A stretch of 64,000 nucleotides of DNA from Cohnella cholangitidis (GTDB lineage: Bacteria; Bacillota; Bacilli; Paenibacillales; Paenibacillaceae), in contig NZ_CP041969.1 of NCBI RefSeq assembly GCF_014107495.1, positions 4,017,501 to 4,081,500 of the forward strand, read 5' to 3'. Both the position numbers and the translations under genes were made by a program. Of this stretch, positions 40,695 to 49,541 are shown piece after piece. Numbering within the stretch: position 1 is the stretch's first letter; each line of letters opens with the position of its first letter. The notes beneath the pieces are model-generated. The model was not told the DNA's origin and made no database searches. It saw nothing but the letters and a program-made list of their open reading frames with translations.

Positions 40695-41581
40695 CGCGGA
40701 TTAAGGGTCGCCGAGATCGGGGTTTGTCCGGCAGGCTCCCCGTCGCCGAAGGCGAGCATGGGAACGTGGGATTGAATCGCGACGGCTCTTCCGGATACGA
40801 TCGTCACGAATCGGCGGTGGCGAACATGTCGGCCGAACAATACCGTCGGGAAAATGAGCAGCATCCGCAGAACGCTGCAACTATGCACGATACATACATG
40901 CAGCTGCCCATCGTTCGGAAGAGCGTTTGGGCATATTTTTAATCCTCCGCCATAGGTGGAGACGTTCGAGATCGCGGCCAGCCATCCCATCTTGAATTCG
41001 TAGACGGTCCCGTCGATCGTCACCGTAAGGGGACGAGGCTTGTATTTGGCCAGCGCCCGCAACAAACCGATCACGTAAGCGAGCGAGCCGAGGCCCAGCT
41101 TGTTGCACCAGCCTTTGTAGCCCGATTTGTTGACATCGTCGGCGACCGCGGCGTCCAATCCGACCGCAACGGCCGTTAGCGTAAGCTGTCGGTGTCCGTT
41201 ATCCGTCGAAGTTTCCAGCAAATCGATGGCATGGGTATTCCCGGCTAATATAATATCGAGGGCTTGGATCGGATCTTTGGGAATGCCCAACGAACGAGCG
41301 GTGTCGTTGCCCGATCCCGAGGGAATGAGCCCGAACGGAAGGTCGGCTGCTGCGAGAATAGGCAGAAGGCTATGCAGCGTTCCGTCGCCCCCTATGGCCG
41401 CAATCGCTTTCAATTTGCCGTGCTGAAGATGCTTGCTTACTTGGATATTCGCTTCCGATTCTGAGTCGGCTATGACGCTGATATAATCCGTTCCTCTTTT
41501 TCGGAGCTGTTGTTCAACCGTAGCCCAGATCTTCTTGCCGCGGCCGTTGCCGGAATTTTCGTTGATGACGAACAGAAGCAA
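40661..41581 (-). CDS. Diacylglycerol kinase-family lipid kinase
   Basis: 306 aa. The catalytic-domain motifs are present: NENSGNGRG near the start, AIGGDGTLHSLLP at about residues 60-72 and GLIPSGSGNDTARSLG. Family members phosphorylate diacylglycerol or related lipids with ATP at the membrane (DgkB/YegS group); the real substrate is unknown. It starts at TTG with GGGAGG ten bases upstream. Its 3' end overlaps the sensor kinase gene tail to tail. Confidence 0.85.
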   Translation of the reverse strand: MLLFVINENSGNGRGKKIWATVEQQLRKRGTDYISVIADSESEANIQVSKHLQHGKLKAIAAIGGDGTLHSLLPILAAADLPFGLIPSGSGNDTARSLGIPKDPIQALDIILAGNTHAIDLLETSTDNGHRQLTLTAVAVGLDAAVADDVNKSGYKGWCNKLGLGSLAYVIGLLRALAKYKPRPLTVTIDGTVYEFKMGWLAAISNVSTYGGGLKICPNALPNDGQLHVCIVHSCSVLRMLLIFPTVLFGRHVRHRRFVTIVSGRAVAIQSHVPMLAFGDGEPAGQTPISATLNPRQLDFLIAASG

Positions 41582-41733
41582 GCCTTTCCAGCCTCCCTTG
41601 ATGTAACCCTGATCCTGTTCCCATTATAAGATGGCGTCGGGGGATTGGGGAAGACTTGCCTAACAGGACGGAGAAACCTTTTAGGGCTTTTTCTCGTCCA
41701 TTTGCTCATAATGCCGTTGAAGGAGCGTGTCTT

Positions 41734-42723
41734 ATGTCCATAATCCGTAATCAGGTGGCCGTTATAACGGCGCAAGGGAGAAATACGTTTACGGAGCATC
41801 AAGCTTCTAAGCTGGAGGACGTCGCGCAGGTCGATTTCAGCAAGGCGGTAAATCCGCTTCGCGCGGATGAAATCATTGCGCGTCTAGAGAAGGCCGACTA
41901 TGCCGGGTTGACTCCGCGTTCGGTCCAAGCGATTGACGGGAGCTGGCTCGAAAGTTTGCCCCGTTTGAAGGGGATTGCCGTCTTTGCGACCGGGGTGGAT
42001 TATATCGACACGGCCTATTTGCGTCAAAAAGGAATTCTCCTGAGCCATCTGCCCGATTACTCGACGGTATCGGTTGCCGAGCATGCGCTAGGTTTATTGC
42101 TTACTATGTCGCGCCGGATTCATTTGAGCCAAGACCGGGTGCGGGGGCGCGTTCCCGCGGGGACTTCCGTATTGGGATGGGAGCTGCGCGGGAGGACGAT
42201 CGGAATCGTTGGGCTAGGGAGGATTGGAAGCCGCGTAGCGGAGTTAGCGCGAGCGTTCGGAATGCGCGTGCTCGGGCATGATCCTAAACGCCAGATAGAA
42301 GGGATCCCGAACGTGAGCATGGAGGAGTTGTTTGCTTCCAGCGATGCGATCAGCCTGCATTTTCCCGCGACGTGGCAAGGGCAGGCCGCTATCGGACGCC
42401 AAGAAATCGCGAAAATGAAACCGGGGGCAACGCTGATCAACGTCTCCCGCTGCGCGTTGGTCGACCCCTCTGCCGTCGTAGACGCCATAGGCTCGGGGGC
42501 GCTAAGAGGATATGCGGTCGATGATATTTTCCCGATCGGGGAAACGGACGAACGGGCTAAGCGACAAATCGCCGAAGGGCGCATTTTGCAGACCGGCCAT
42601 ACCGCGTGGTACTCGCAAGAGGTCATCCAGCGCGGATACGACACATGGATCGACAATCTAATCGGCCTTGCGACGGGCAATCCGCACAATCTGATAGGGG
42701 AGTCGAACGATCGGGGGGAATAG
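41734..42723 (+). CDS. D-isomer-specific 2-hydroxyacid dehydrogenase family protein
   Basis: About 329 aa. The NAD-binding fold is clear (GRTIGIVGLGRIGSRVAELA), with the substrate Arg in INVSRCALVD and the His in TGHTAWYS. The usual Glu-containing motif is replaced by AVDDIFPIGE, in which a Glu is present but displaced. It would reduce a 2-keto acid or oxidise a D-2-hydroxy acid with NAD(P). The start at 41734 follows GAAGGAG; an upstream open frame to 41656 lacks one. The next membrane protein gene starts three bases after its stop. Confidence 0.85.
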   Translation: MSIIRNQVAVITAQGRNTFTEHQASKLEDVAQVDFSKAVNPLRADEIIARLEKADYAGLTPRSVQAIDGSWLESLPRLKGIAVFATGVDYIDTAYLRQKGILLSHLPDYSTVSVAEHALGLLLTMSRRIHLSQDRVRGRVPAGTSVLGWELRGRTIGIVGLGRIGSRVAELARAFGMRVLGHDPKRQIEGIPNVSMEELFASSDAISLHFPATWQGQAAIGRQEIAKMKPGATLINVSRCALVDPSAVVDAIGSGALRGYAVDDIFPIGETDERAKRQIAEGRILQTGHTAWYSQEVIQRGYDTWIDNLIGLATGNPHNLIGESNDRGE

Positions 42724-42726
42724 GAA

Positions 42727-43404
42727 ATGAAAAGTCGGAAAAGCTGGAAGATCGAGCAAGGTCTACTCCTCGTTTTGTGGGCCGCAGTTGCGGGATTCCT
42801 GTTGCTGATGGTCATAGCGGCTTGGCCGCAATACTGGCGGTTCATCGCCGCGGAGACGACGCCTCTTGCTTGGCTGGAGAGCGTATTGCTCGTGCTGACG
42901 GGCGCGGTAACCGGATCTATCGCTGTGGTGGAAGCTATGATCGGGAGACGGAGGAAAGTCATTATGGGCTGGATAATCGTATCGGCGGCGTTTGCATGGT
43001 TGTCTCTGGATGAAAGATTCGCTCTGCACGAGAGGATAAGAGATCGATTCCTGAAGCCGACCGGAATTAAACTGCTCCCTTGGATGGAGGCGGGAGATTG
43101 GTTGATTCCCCTTTATGCGGTCTGCGGTCTAGCGGCGGTTTGGAGCATTTGGCGTTTAATCGGAGTGCATAACGGTGCCCGAATTTTCTTAATCGTCGGC
43201 TTGATCATTGCCGCTTGCGCGGTAGGGATGGATACGATCGATATTCGCAGCTTGGATAAAGGAGCGGAGAGATTGCTGCAATCCATCGAGGAAGGACTCG
43301 AGACCGTTGCGATGACTTCATTCTTGTCCGCGTTCTTATGCGTATGGATGAAACGAATACGAGAGCTTACGAGCGAAGCGCGAAATGAGCCGAGTAACGG
43401 ATAG
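42727..43404 (+). CDS. Predicted membrane protein, unknown
   Basis: 225 aa with about six hydrophobic segments (LLLVLWAAVAGFLLLMVIAA, LESVLLVLTGAVTGSIAVV, IIVSAAFAWLSL, WLIPLYAVCGLAAVW, IFLIVGLIIAACAVGMD, TSFLSAFLCVWM). DERFALHERIRDRF sits between helices three and four and recalls a conserved acidic-His motif. I do not recognise the family. It is probably co-transcribed with the dehydrogenase, whose last codons contain the GGGGGG ribosome site. Confidence 0.65.
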   Translation: MKSRKSWKIEQGLLLVLWAAVAGFLLLMVIAAWPQYWRFIAAETTPLAWLESVLLVLTGAVTGSIAVVEAMIGRRRKVIMGWIIVSAAFAWLSLDERFALHERIRDRFLKPTGIKLLPWMEAGDWLIPLYAVCGLAAVWSIWRLIGVHNGARIFLIVGLIIAACAVGMDTIDIRSLDKGAERLLQSIEEGLETVAMTSFLSAFLCVWMKRIRELTSEARNEPSNG

Positions 43405-43425
43405 GCGTGTTAGGGCAGCAGGACA

Positions 43426-43434
43426 TGCTATAAT
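43426..43434 (+). promoter_or_regulatory. Extended -10 promoter for the alkC-like operon
   Basis: TGCTATAAT is a perfect extended -10 box, 35 bases before the start at 43470 and followed by an AAGGAGGAAG ribosome site. No clear -35 is seen. Confidence 0.55.
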
Positions 43435-43469
43435 GAAAAGGCTTCATTGTGGCATAAGGAGGAAGTAGA

Positions 43470-44612
43470 ATGGCAGAACCGCTCAAGGCGATGTATAACG
43501 AGCCTTTTCTTAGAGCGTTCATGGATATCGTGAAAAAATCACACCCTGAGTTTCAGGGAGAGTCCTTCGTTCGGCTCGTGCTTGCCGAGGGTTGGGCGGA
43601 ACTGGAGCTTAAAGGGAGAATGCGGAGAATTACGGAGAGCTTAGGAGCGACGCTTCCTTCCGATTACGGCAAGGCTCTCGACGTACTGGAAGCGATAGCG
43701 GACGAATGCCGCGGCTTCCCTTATTTGTTCTTTCCCGATTTCGTCGAAGTCTACGGTTTGGAGCATTGGGAGCGATCTATAGCGGCATTGGCGTTATTCA
43801 CGCGAATGTCGTCTTCCGAATTCGCCGTTCGTCCGTTCCTGAAGCGGGATCAACGGCGAATGATGGCGCAGATGCAAGCGTGGAGCCTCGATCCGAACGA
43901 GCATGTGCGCAGGCTCGCAAGCGAAGGATGCCGTCCGCGGCTTCCTTGGGCGGATGCTCTCCCGGCGCTTAAGTGCGATCCGGACCCGATCTGGCCGATA
44001 CTGGAGCAGTTGAAGGCAGACCCTTCGGAGTACGTAAGACGGAGCGTAGCCAACAATCTGAACGATATTTCGAAGGATCATCCCGAGAAAGTTCTGGCTA
44101 TCGCGCAAGCTTGGATTGGAGCGTGCGAGGAGACGGATTGGGTAGTTCGCCATGCTTGCAGGGGGATGCTGAAAGCTGCCCGCCCCGAAGCGATGAAGCT
44201 GTTCGGAATCGTGCCGCAGCCTGAGATCAAGGTTCTGGAATGGGAAGCGGCTCCTTCGGCCGTACGGATGGGAGGGACGACCGAATTTCGCTATGCCCTT
44301 GAGACGCCTGGCGGAGATCCGGCGAAGCTAAGGCTTGAGCTTGCCGTCGAGTTCCCCCGGTCTACGGGTAAATTGTATCGCAAGCTATTCAAGCTTAGCG
44401 AGAAAACGGTCGCGGGCGGTACTCGGCTGCAAGGCGGGCGAAGCTTTTCTTTCGCGGACTTAAGCACCCGCCGTCATTATCCGGGCATTCACCGGTTTGC
44501 GCTGATCGTAAATGGGCAGGAAGTCGCTTCCGCCGGCGTATCGCTTTACGACGGGACGAGCCCATCCGATTCGATCGGGGAATCGGAGCGGGGAGGATTG
44601 ATTAGCCCATGA
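43470..44612 (+). CDS. DNA alkylation repair glycosylase, AlkC-like
   Basis: 380 aa. The N-terminal 250 residues are HEAT-like helical repeats (HERSIAALALFTRMSSSEFA-type, LKADPSEYVRRSVANNLNDI, DWVVRHACRGML), as in AlkC/AlkD glycosylases that remove alkylated bases without base flipping. The C-terminal 120 residues (TTEFRYALETPGGDPAKLRL to VASAGVSLYDG) form an Ig-like beta domain, a feature of AlkC rather than AlkD. The next gene overlaps by ATGA, so the two are co-transcribed. Confidence 0.8.
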   Translation: MAEPLKAMYNEPFLRAFMDIVKKSHPEFQGESFVRLVLAEGWAELELKGRMRRITESLGATLPSDYGKALDVLEAIADECRGFPYLFFPDFVEVYGLEHWERSIAALALFTRMSSSEFAVRPFLKRDQRRMMAQMQAWSLDPNEHVRRLASEGCRPRLPWADALPALKCDPDPIWPILEQLKADPSEYVRRSVANNLNDISKDHPEKVLAIAQAWIGACEETDWVVRHACRGMLKAARPEAMKLFGIVPQPEIKVLEWEAAPSAVRMGGTTEFRYALETPGGDPAKLRLELAVEFPRSTGKLYRKLFKLSEKTVAGGTRLQGGRSFSFADLSTRRHYPGIHRFALIVNGQEVASAGVSLYDGTSPSDSIGESERGGLISP

Positions 44613-45667
44613 CGATCGGAGCAAGAGTGCTGAAAACCGGGTTAGCCGTCGCCATTGCTTTATGGGTTGGAGGATTGGTCGGGTTGGAGTCTCCACTAAT
44701 CGCGGCTATCGCGGCTATTTTTACGATCCAACCGTCCATTTATCGTTCTTGGATGCAAGTACTGGAGCAGGTGCAGAGCAACGTGCTCGGCGCCATTATT
44801 GCGATTACGGCCGTAGCGCTCATCGGAAATACGCCCATTCTGGTCGGGCTTGTATGTATCGGCGTCATCCTTATTTGTATCCGCTTGAAAACCGAAGAAA
44901 CGATCGCCTTAACGTTGGTGACGGTCGTCGTCATCATGGAAGCGCAAGGCCAGGGGTGGATGCTCGCGCTGGATCGGCTGGCCGCGATCTTGACGGGAAT
45001 GGTATCCGCGTTCGCGGTTAACGTCGTTATCGCTCCTCCTAAACATCGGAATCGCTTCCTGAAGCAAGTGGAAGAGGTGCAATCCATGTTATCCCGCTTG
45101 CTTAGGACGGTCGTGTCCAACGAGCTGAAGGAGAACGTGTTCCGGAAGGAACAGCACGATTTGAGAGCCAAGCTTCGCAAGCTGGACGGATTTTACGAGC
45201 TGTTTGCGGAAGAACGGGTATGGAGGAAGAAGTCGAAGCAGAAGCGGGCCAGACTGCTGGTCATATACAAGGGAATGCTAACCGCGCTTGAACGGGGATA
45301 TGCGCTCATCGAAGCGGTAGAGGATCACTATTGGGCCGTATCGACGCCCAAAGCTTGGAACCATCTCATCGATCGCCAGATCGAAGTGTTGTGCGGCTAT
45401 CACGAACAGCTTCTGTGGAAGTGGGACGGCAAAATGAAGCCGGGAGCCTCCGCGGCAGCGCCGCCTCCGGATGCTTCCCTTCTTCTATCGGAGATCATGG
45501 GGGAGCGAATGGACGAGGACGCGCCATCGCGAGCCAGGATATTCGTCATTACCTCGGCGATATACAGTTACGAAGAGCGTCTGCGGCGGCTGGACAAGCT
45601 AATGGAACAATGGCTGCAGCGCCAGAACGAGCTGGATAACGACGAGACCGAGCGCAAATCGAAATGA
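44609..45667 (+). CDS. Aromatic acid exporter family protein (FUSC-like)
   Basis: 352 aa. Five to six N-terminal membrane helices (AVAIALWVGGLVGLESPLIA, NVLGAIIAITAVALIGNTPI, LVGLVCIGVILICIRLK, ALTLVTVVVIMEA, RLAAILTGMVSAFAVNVVIA) are followed by a helical cytoplasmic domain of about 200 residues. This is the layout of Bacillota aromatic-acid-exporter family members such as YqjA; the cargo is unknown. It overlaps the AlkC-like gene by four bases and is followed at about 150 bases by a strong terminator; I see no gene in that gap. Confidence 0.78.
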   Translation: MTIGARVLKTGLAVAIALWVGGLVGLESPLIAAIAAIFTIQPSIYRSWMQVLEQVQSNVLGAIIAITAVALIGNTPILVGLVCIGVILICIRLKTEETIALTLVTVVVIMEAQGQGWMLALDRLAAILTGMVSAFAVNVVIAPPKHRNRFLKQVEEVQSMLSRLLRTVVSNELKENVFRKEQHDLRAKLRKLDGFYELFAEERVWRKKSKQKRARLLVIYKGMLTALERGYALIEAVEDHYWAVSTPKAWNHLIDRQIEVLCGYHEQLLWKWDGKMKPGASAAAPPPDASLLLSEIMGERMDEDAPSRARIFVITSAIYSYEERLRRLDKLMEQWLQRQNELDNDETERKSK

Positions 45668-45815
45668 CGTTCAAAAACGGAATTGACATTTAATGGGTCG
45701 TACTTTACTTCGAAACGGCGGTATTATTGGCTACTCTTCCTAAAGACGGACCCACGGGCGGATTTTATCGGCAATGGGGAAGCGCTGCCTTGGTAGTCGA
45801 TCGGCAGAAATAAGC

Positions 45816-45865
45816 AAAAGGGTTGAACGGGCGTTAACTCGGTAAACGCTCCGTTCAACCCTTTT
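45816..45865. terminator. Bidirectional intrinsic terminator
   Basis: AAAAGGGTTGAACGG pairs with CCGTTCAACCCTTTT around an inner GCGTT/AACGC hairpin. It ends the exporter gene (+) and the small gene at 45880 (-). Confidence 0.88.
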
Positions 45866-45879
45866 ACTAGGTAAAGCCG

Positions 45880-46161
45880 CTATTTCTTGCCTCGATCCAT
45901 TTGTCTGCGGGGATGATCGATCTTGCCCATCTTATCGACATCGTCTTCTTTGGGCACCAGACGCGGATCCGTGCGGCCTTCATGATGATTGTCGAAGCTG
46001 TACTCCGTCAGAGTCCATTCCGTCTCGCCAAGGATCAAATCGGCAGGGAACGTATCTCCGCGCTTCAACGCCACGGGGTGTCCGGACTCATTCTCGTATA
46101 CTCCGTCTACTTGGACGATCTCGCCGGACATCGGGTCCATTCGATTAGACTCGCTCATCAT
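45880..46161 (-). CDS. Small hydrophilic YjzC-like protein
   Basis: 93 aa, charged, without signal or membrane segment. The centre (VDGVYENESGHPVALKRGDT then FPADLILGETEWTLTEY) resembles the small YjzC-type fold seen in Bacillales, where a glycine turn precedes a K/R-G-D-xFP motif. The C-terminus is Lys/Asp/Arg-rich. A GAGGGAGAG ribosome site precedes two adjacent ATGs. It is transcribed after the 47-aa gene and TVP38 gene. Function unknown. Confidence 0.6.
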   Translation of the reverse strand: MMSESNRMDPMSGEIVQVDGVYENESGHPVALKRGDTFPADLILGETEWTLTEYSFDNHHEGRTDPRLVPKEDDVDKMGKIDHPRRQMDRGKK

Positions 46162-46171
46162 GCACTCTCCC

Positions 46172-46315
46172 TCACAATCCGTGTTTCGGAACGGCGGCTC
46201 TGTCGGCTTCCGATTGAAGCTTGCGGGCTCTTTCTTTGCCGACTCCGGTTTGATCGGCCTCGGATTGAGCTTTGCTGGCCGCTTGTTGGTTGGCGGAAGG
46301 GTTTTTGCCTGACAT
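46172..46315 (-). CDS. 47-residue hydrophilic protein
   Basis: The frame starts at ATG 46315, six bases after AAAGGAGG, and encodes a small protein rich in Ala, Gln, Lys and Glu (MSGKNPSANQQAASKAQSEA to AVPKHGL). It contains two similar units (KAQSEADQTG and KLQSEADRAA). No signal or membrane segment. The composition recalls small spore proteins, but I cannot assign a family. Confidence 0.65.
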   Translation of the reverse strand: MSGKNPSANQQAASKAQSEADQTGVGKERARKLQSEADRAAVPKHGL

Positions 46316-46388
46316 GTCCATTCCTCCTTTGCGATTCAATGCAACTTAGGTTGCACCGGAGGAGGGGTGTTATGCTTTGCCTGAACGC

Positions 46389-47024
46389 TCAACTATATCG
46401 GGACTCCAGTTTGCGTCCGCCGAACCACATGAGGAGCAGAATAGCGATGGCCATGACAATGCGCCATGGTTGATCTGCCATCGCCTGAAGATCGTGTCCG
46501 AGGAAAGACAGAGTGAATATCATCACCGCTTTCCCTAGCGCCATGGAGATTAGGAAAGTATGTAAAGGAATTTTCGATAAGCCCGAAGCGATATTAACGA
46601 TGACGGAAGGCGAGAACGGGAAACAAGCGAGCAAAAAGATCGGAGTAAATCCTTTGCGCTCGATAAAACCGAAGAGTTTTTCCGATTTCGGGAATCTTCC
46701 GCGAATTCGATCGCCGTACCGGTACCCGAAGCGCCTCGCCAGCAGGAAGACCACTAACGAACCGGAAGCGACCCCGATCCACGAGTACAGGAAACCTAGC
46801 CACATTCCATAAGCCGCGGCGTTGGCCACGACGAATACGACAAGAGGCAGAATGGGAAGCAGAGCTTCCAGAAAAGGGAGCAATATGCCGGGAAGAGGCC
46901 CGAACTGAGAATAGCGGTGGAGGAGGTTCTTAATCTCCTCCAGGTTCATGTCCTTCGCATAAGTAATCCATTCGTGAAAGCTCCCGGCGGAAGCCATCGT
47001 CCATGCTAAATGCGCGTTATGCAT
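46389..47024 (-). CDS. TVP38/TMEM64 (VTT-domain) membrane protein
   Basis: 211 aa with about five membrane helices. The VTT signature is present: FLLARRFGYRYGDRI, then LACFPFSPSVIVNIASGLSK and IPLHTFLISMALGKAVMIF. The family is related to DedA and eukaryotic lipid scramblases and may move lipids or undecaprenyl phosphate. The start at 47024 has GGAG seven bases upstream; an ATG at MNLEEIK is an alternative, shorter start. Confidence 0.8.
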   Translation of the reverse strand: MHNAHLAWTMASAGSFHEWITYAKDMNLEEIKNLLHRYSQFGPLPGILLPFLEALLPILPLVVFVVANAAAYGMWLGFLYSWIGVASGSLVVFLLARRFGYRYGDRIRGRFPKSEKLFGFIERKGFTPIFLLACFPFSPSVIVNIASGLSKIPLHTFLISMALGKAVMIFTLSFLGHDLQAMADQPWRIVMAIAILLLMWFGGRKLESRYS

Positions 47025-47057
47025 ACTCGAACTCCAATCGACCTGCCGGCACGTTAT

Positions 47058-48259
47058 TTATTTCATTTGTTTGGCGGGAGGCGAAGCCTCGCCCTTGAAT
47101 AGCCGGAAAGGAAAGAAAACGTAAAATAAACTCATGATCACGAATAAGATTCCGGCCAAGCCCACGACGGAAGATTCGCTGAACCTCGTCGCCAGCACGC
47201 CGCCGATAATCGGCCCGATCATGCCGCCGATTCCTTCCACCGTAGAGAGCACTCCCCAGCCAAGGCCTTGTTGTCCGGGCGGGACATAAGCCGCCAGCAG
47301 AGCGTTCAAGCCGGAAGCACCGCTGCGTAAGAAATACCCAGCACGAACGCCCAGAATAGAGCGAGCGCGATCGGAGGCTGTTGGGTGAGGGCGAATAACA
47401 CGACTCCGAACGCAAGGAAACCGACGATGAGAAACCACTTTTTGCCGAGCGAATCCGACAGTTTTCCCATCGGTATCAGTCCGACGACCGTACAACCTCC
47501 GCCGATAATGAGCAAAAGGGAATAGTGGGATGCCGTCATTCCCAGACCGTTAACCGCAAAGCTGGGCAAGATCGGAAGAAGCATGCCGGCGCCAAGCGTC
47601 TGCAGCACCATGCCGGGCATGAGCAGCTTCATCTCTTTTAGACGGTTCCCGAGGATGGCAAGTTGCTGCTTGAACGGGACGACGTCGATGTGGACGCTGC
47701 GCCCCCCGGCAATAAACAAGGATAAAACCAAGGAAGTTAGAGCAACCCCGCTCATGATCCAATAGGTCAGGCCGAGATTATAATCCAGCAATAAATTCGT
47801 CGCGACGGGTCCGCTTCCCAGGCCGACCAGCCACACCGTATACAGGAAGCCCATTTGCGTAGCCCGCTGATCCTCTTTCACTCTCGTCAAACATACGATC
47901 CATATCGGGGAAATCCCGATACCGTAGATGGCCGCGGCCATAATGAATACCCATGGGATATCCGCGAATTGCAATGAGGCGATACCGATAAACGAGAACA
48001 GCAGACCGACGCTAACGACCATGCGAACCGACAAGCGGTCGAGCAAATAACCAATGGCCAGCTTCAATCCCGTATCCGTAATATAGTGAGCGGTAATGGC
48101 TGCCCCGATCACGTCCAGCTCGAGCCCCAGAGCCTTGTCGCCATAGATCGGAAGGAAGCTGATCAGAGCGGCTCCTCTTACGAACTCGACAAGAAACAAT
48201 ATCGTCAAATAAAGCAGCATGTCCGTTTGAAAAAAAGATTTCAGGGATGTCTTGCTCAC
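47058..48259 (-). pseudogene. MFS transporter with one-base frameshift near 47310
   Basis: The intended protein is about 400 aa with twelve helices. It starts at GTG 48259 (MSKTSLKSFFQTDMLLYLTI) after AAAGGAG and overlaps the upstream stop by three bases. The frame stops early at LGISYAAVLPA (47306). In another frame the protein continues LNALLAAYVPPGQQGLGWGV to QMK. The shift lies at about 47305-47315, where one base seems missing between CCGGC and TTGAAC. The substrate is unknown; the UgtP-like neighbour suggests lipid or envelope function. It may be a true pseudogene or an assembly indel. Confidence 0.75.
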
Positions 48260-49437
48260 AGGAAGCGCTCCTTTAACGAACCTTCGATCGGATTCGAAAC
48301 CGGAATGGAAGCTGCGGAATTCTCTTCCATTATATGCAATTGACGAACAATATCCAAGGCGATGCGATCGGAAGCTCCTTTTTTCCTCAAAGATTTCAGC
48401 GCGCGCAGCATCTCGGATCGACGCAAGGGGTTGTGGAAAAGCTCGGTTATCGCTCTCAGAAGCTGATCGTTGTTGTGGCAAATAACGGCGGCGCCTTTGC
48501 TTTGCAAGTAACGGGCATTGTTGCGTTCTTGTCCGGGGACGGGGCGATAGAGAAAAAGGGGCAATTCGGCCGTAATGGCTTCGGATAACGTCAGCCCGCC
48601 CGGTTTCGTTATGATGCATGAGGAGATAGCCATTAATTCATCGATTCGATCTACGTATCCAAGAACGGCGATGTTTTCCAACGTTTTGAAATGGTCCTTT
48701 AACGTTTTTTCCAGCGTTTTGTGTCTTCCGCATACGATGACGACTTGGGCGTTGCAATGGCGGACGAGTTTATGGGAGAGCTCCGCGATGTTGATCCAGC
48801 CAACGTTGGCGGCGGCCATGAGGAGCACGATCGGTTTATGGGGATGCAAAGGATAAGCGGATGCGGAGGCGGCCGTTTCGGACATAAAGGTAGGGCGGAT
48901 CGGAATGCCCGTAGCGGCGACTCGTTGAGAGTGGACGCCCAACTCGCATAGCTGCCTGCTCATATCTTCCGTAGCGACATAATATTTATCCACGTCGGGG
49001 TGGACCCATCTGAGATGAAGGTCGAAATCCGTAACGACGTTGTACATGGGGATTTTTCGACCCGTTTTTTGGGTAACGAACGGTAAAACGAGGATAGGGA
49101 ACGTATGGACGACAGCGTCCGGCCGCTCTTTCTCCACAAGCTTTCGTAACGTGACGGCTCCGAAAGAGTGCAGCCAGGCGGCGAATGCCGAATCGGACCT
49201 CATGCTTTTAGTGGCTTCGTATACCCATCCGTATACCTGAGGCAATACGCGATAGCTTTTGTTATACACGTAACGGCTGACTTCATTGATAACGGGATGG
49301 GATTCGGCCAGCAGATCGACCAGCCTTACGTCGACGTTCCCCTGTTGCTCGAAGCTATGCCGCAACGCGGTCGCAGCTTGCCAATGGCCGTCTCCGAAAC
49401 GCGCGTAGAGAATGAATATTTTCCTCTGTTTAGCCAT
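48256..49437 (-). CDS. UgtP/MGDG-synthase-like diacylglycerol glycosyltransferase
   Basis: 393 aa GT28-family enzyme. The N-terminal acceptor-lipid region has YARFGDGHWQAATAL; the C-terminal donor domain has GRHKTLEKTLKDHF, LGYVDRIDELMAISSCIITK and PGGLTLSEAITAELPL. B. subtilis UgtP adds glucose to diacylglycerol, making membrane glycolipids and the anchor for lipoteichoic acid. GAGGGAG is the ribosome site. It overlaps the frameshifted MFS gene by four bases, so both form one transcript; a lipid-related role for that transporter is an inference. Confidence 0.85.
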   Translation of the reverse strand: MAKQRKIFILYARFGDGHWQAATALRHSFEQQGNVDVRLVDLLAESHPVINEVSRYVYNKSYRVLPQVYGWVYEATKSMRSDSAFAAWLHSFGAVTLRKLVEKERPDAVVHTFPILVLPFVTQKTGRKIPMYNVVTDFDLHLRWVHPDVDKYYVATEDMSRQLCELGVHSQRVAATGIPIRPTFMSETAASASAYPLHPHKPIVLLMAAANVGWINIAELSHKLVRHCNAQVVIVCGRHKTLEKTLKDHFKTLENIAVLGYVDRIDELMAISSCIITKPGGLTLSEAITAELPLFLYRPVPGQERNNARYLQSKGAAVICHNNDQLLRAITELFHNPLRRSEMLRALKSLRKKGASDRIALDIVRQLHIMEENSAASIPVSNPIEGSLKERFL

Positions 49438-49541
49438 AATCTCCCTCGCTTATCCCCGTTAGTCGGAACGAATCGGTTCTCCGTTCACTGTAACGTCCGA
49501 GTGTTAAATAGGGATAAACGAGAAAGCAAGGACCATTAAAA

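Noticed and set aside
45702..45752. 16-codon frame after the exporter gene
   Set aside because: No ribosome site and no sign of conservation can be seen; treated as non-coding.
48259..48619. N-terminal extension of the MFS protein
   Set aside because: The extension lies inside the UgtP-like gene and is Arg-rich shadow; GTG 48259 with AAAGGAG and stop overlap is the natural start.
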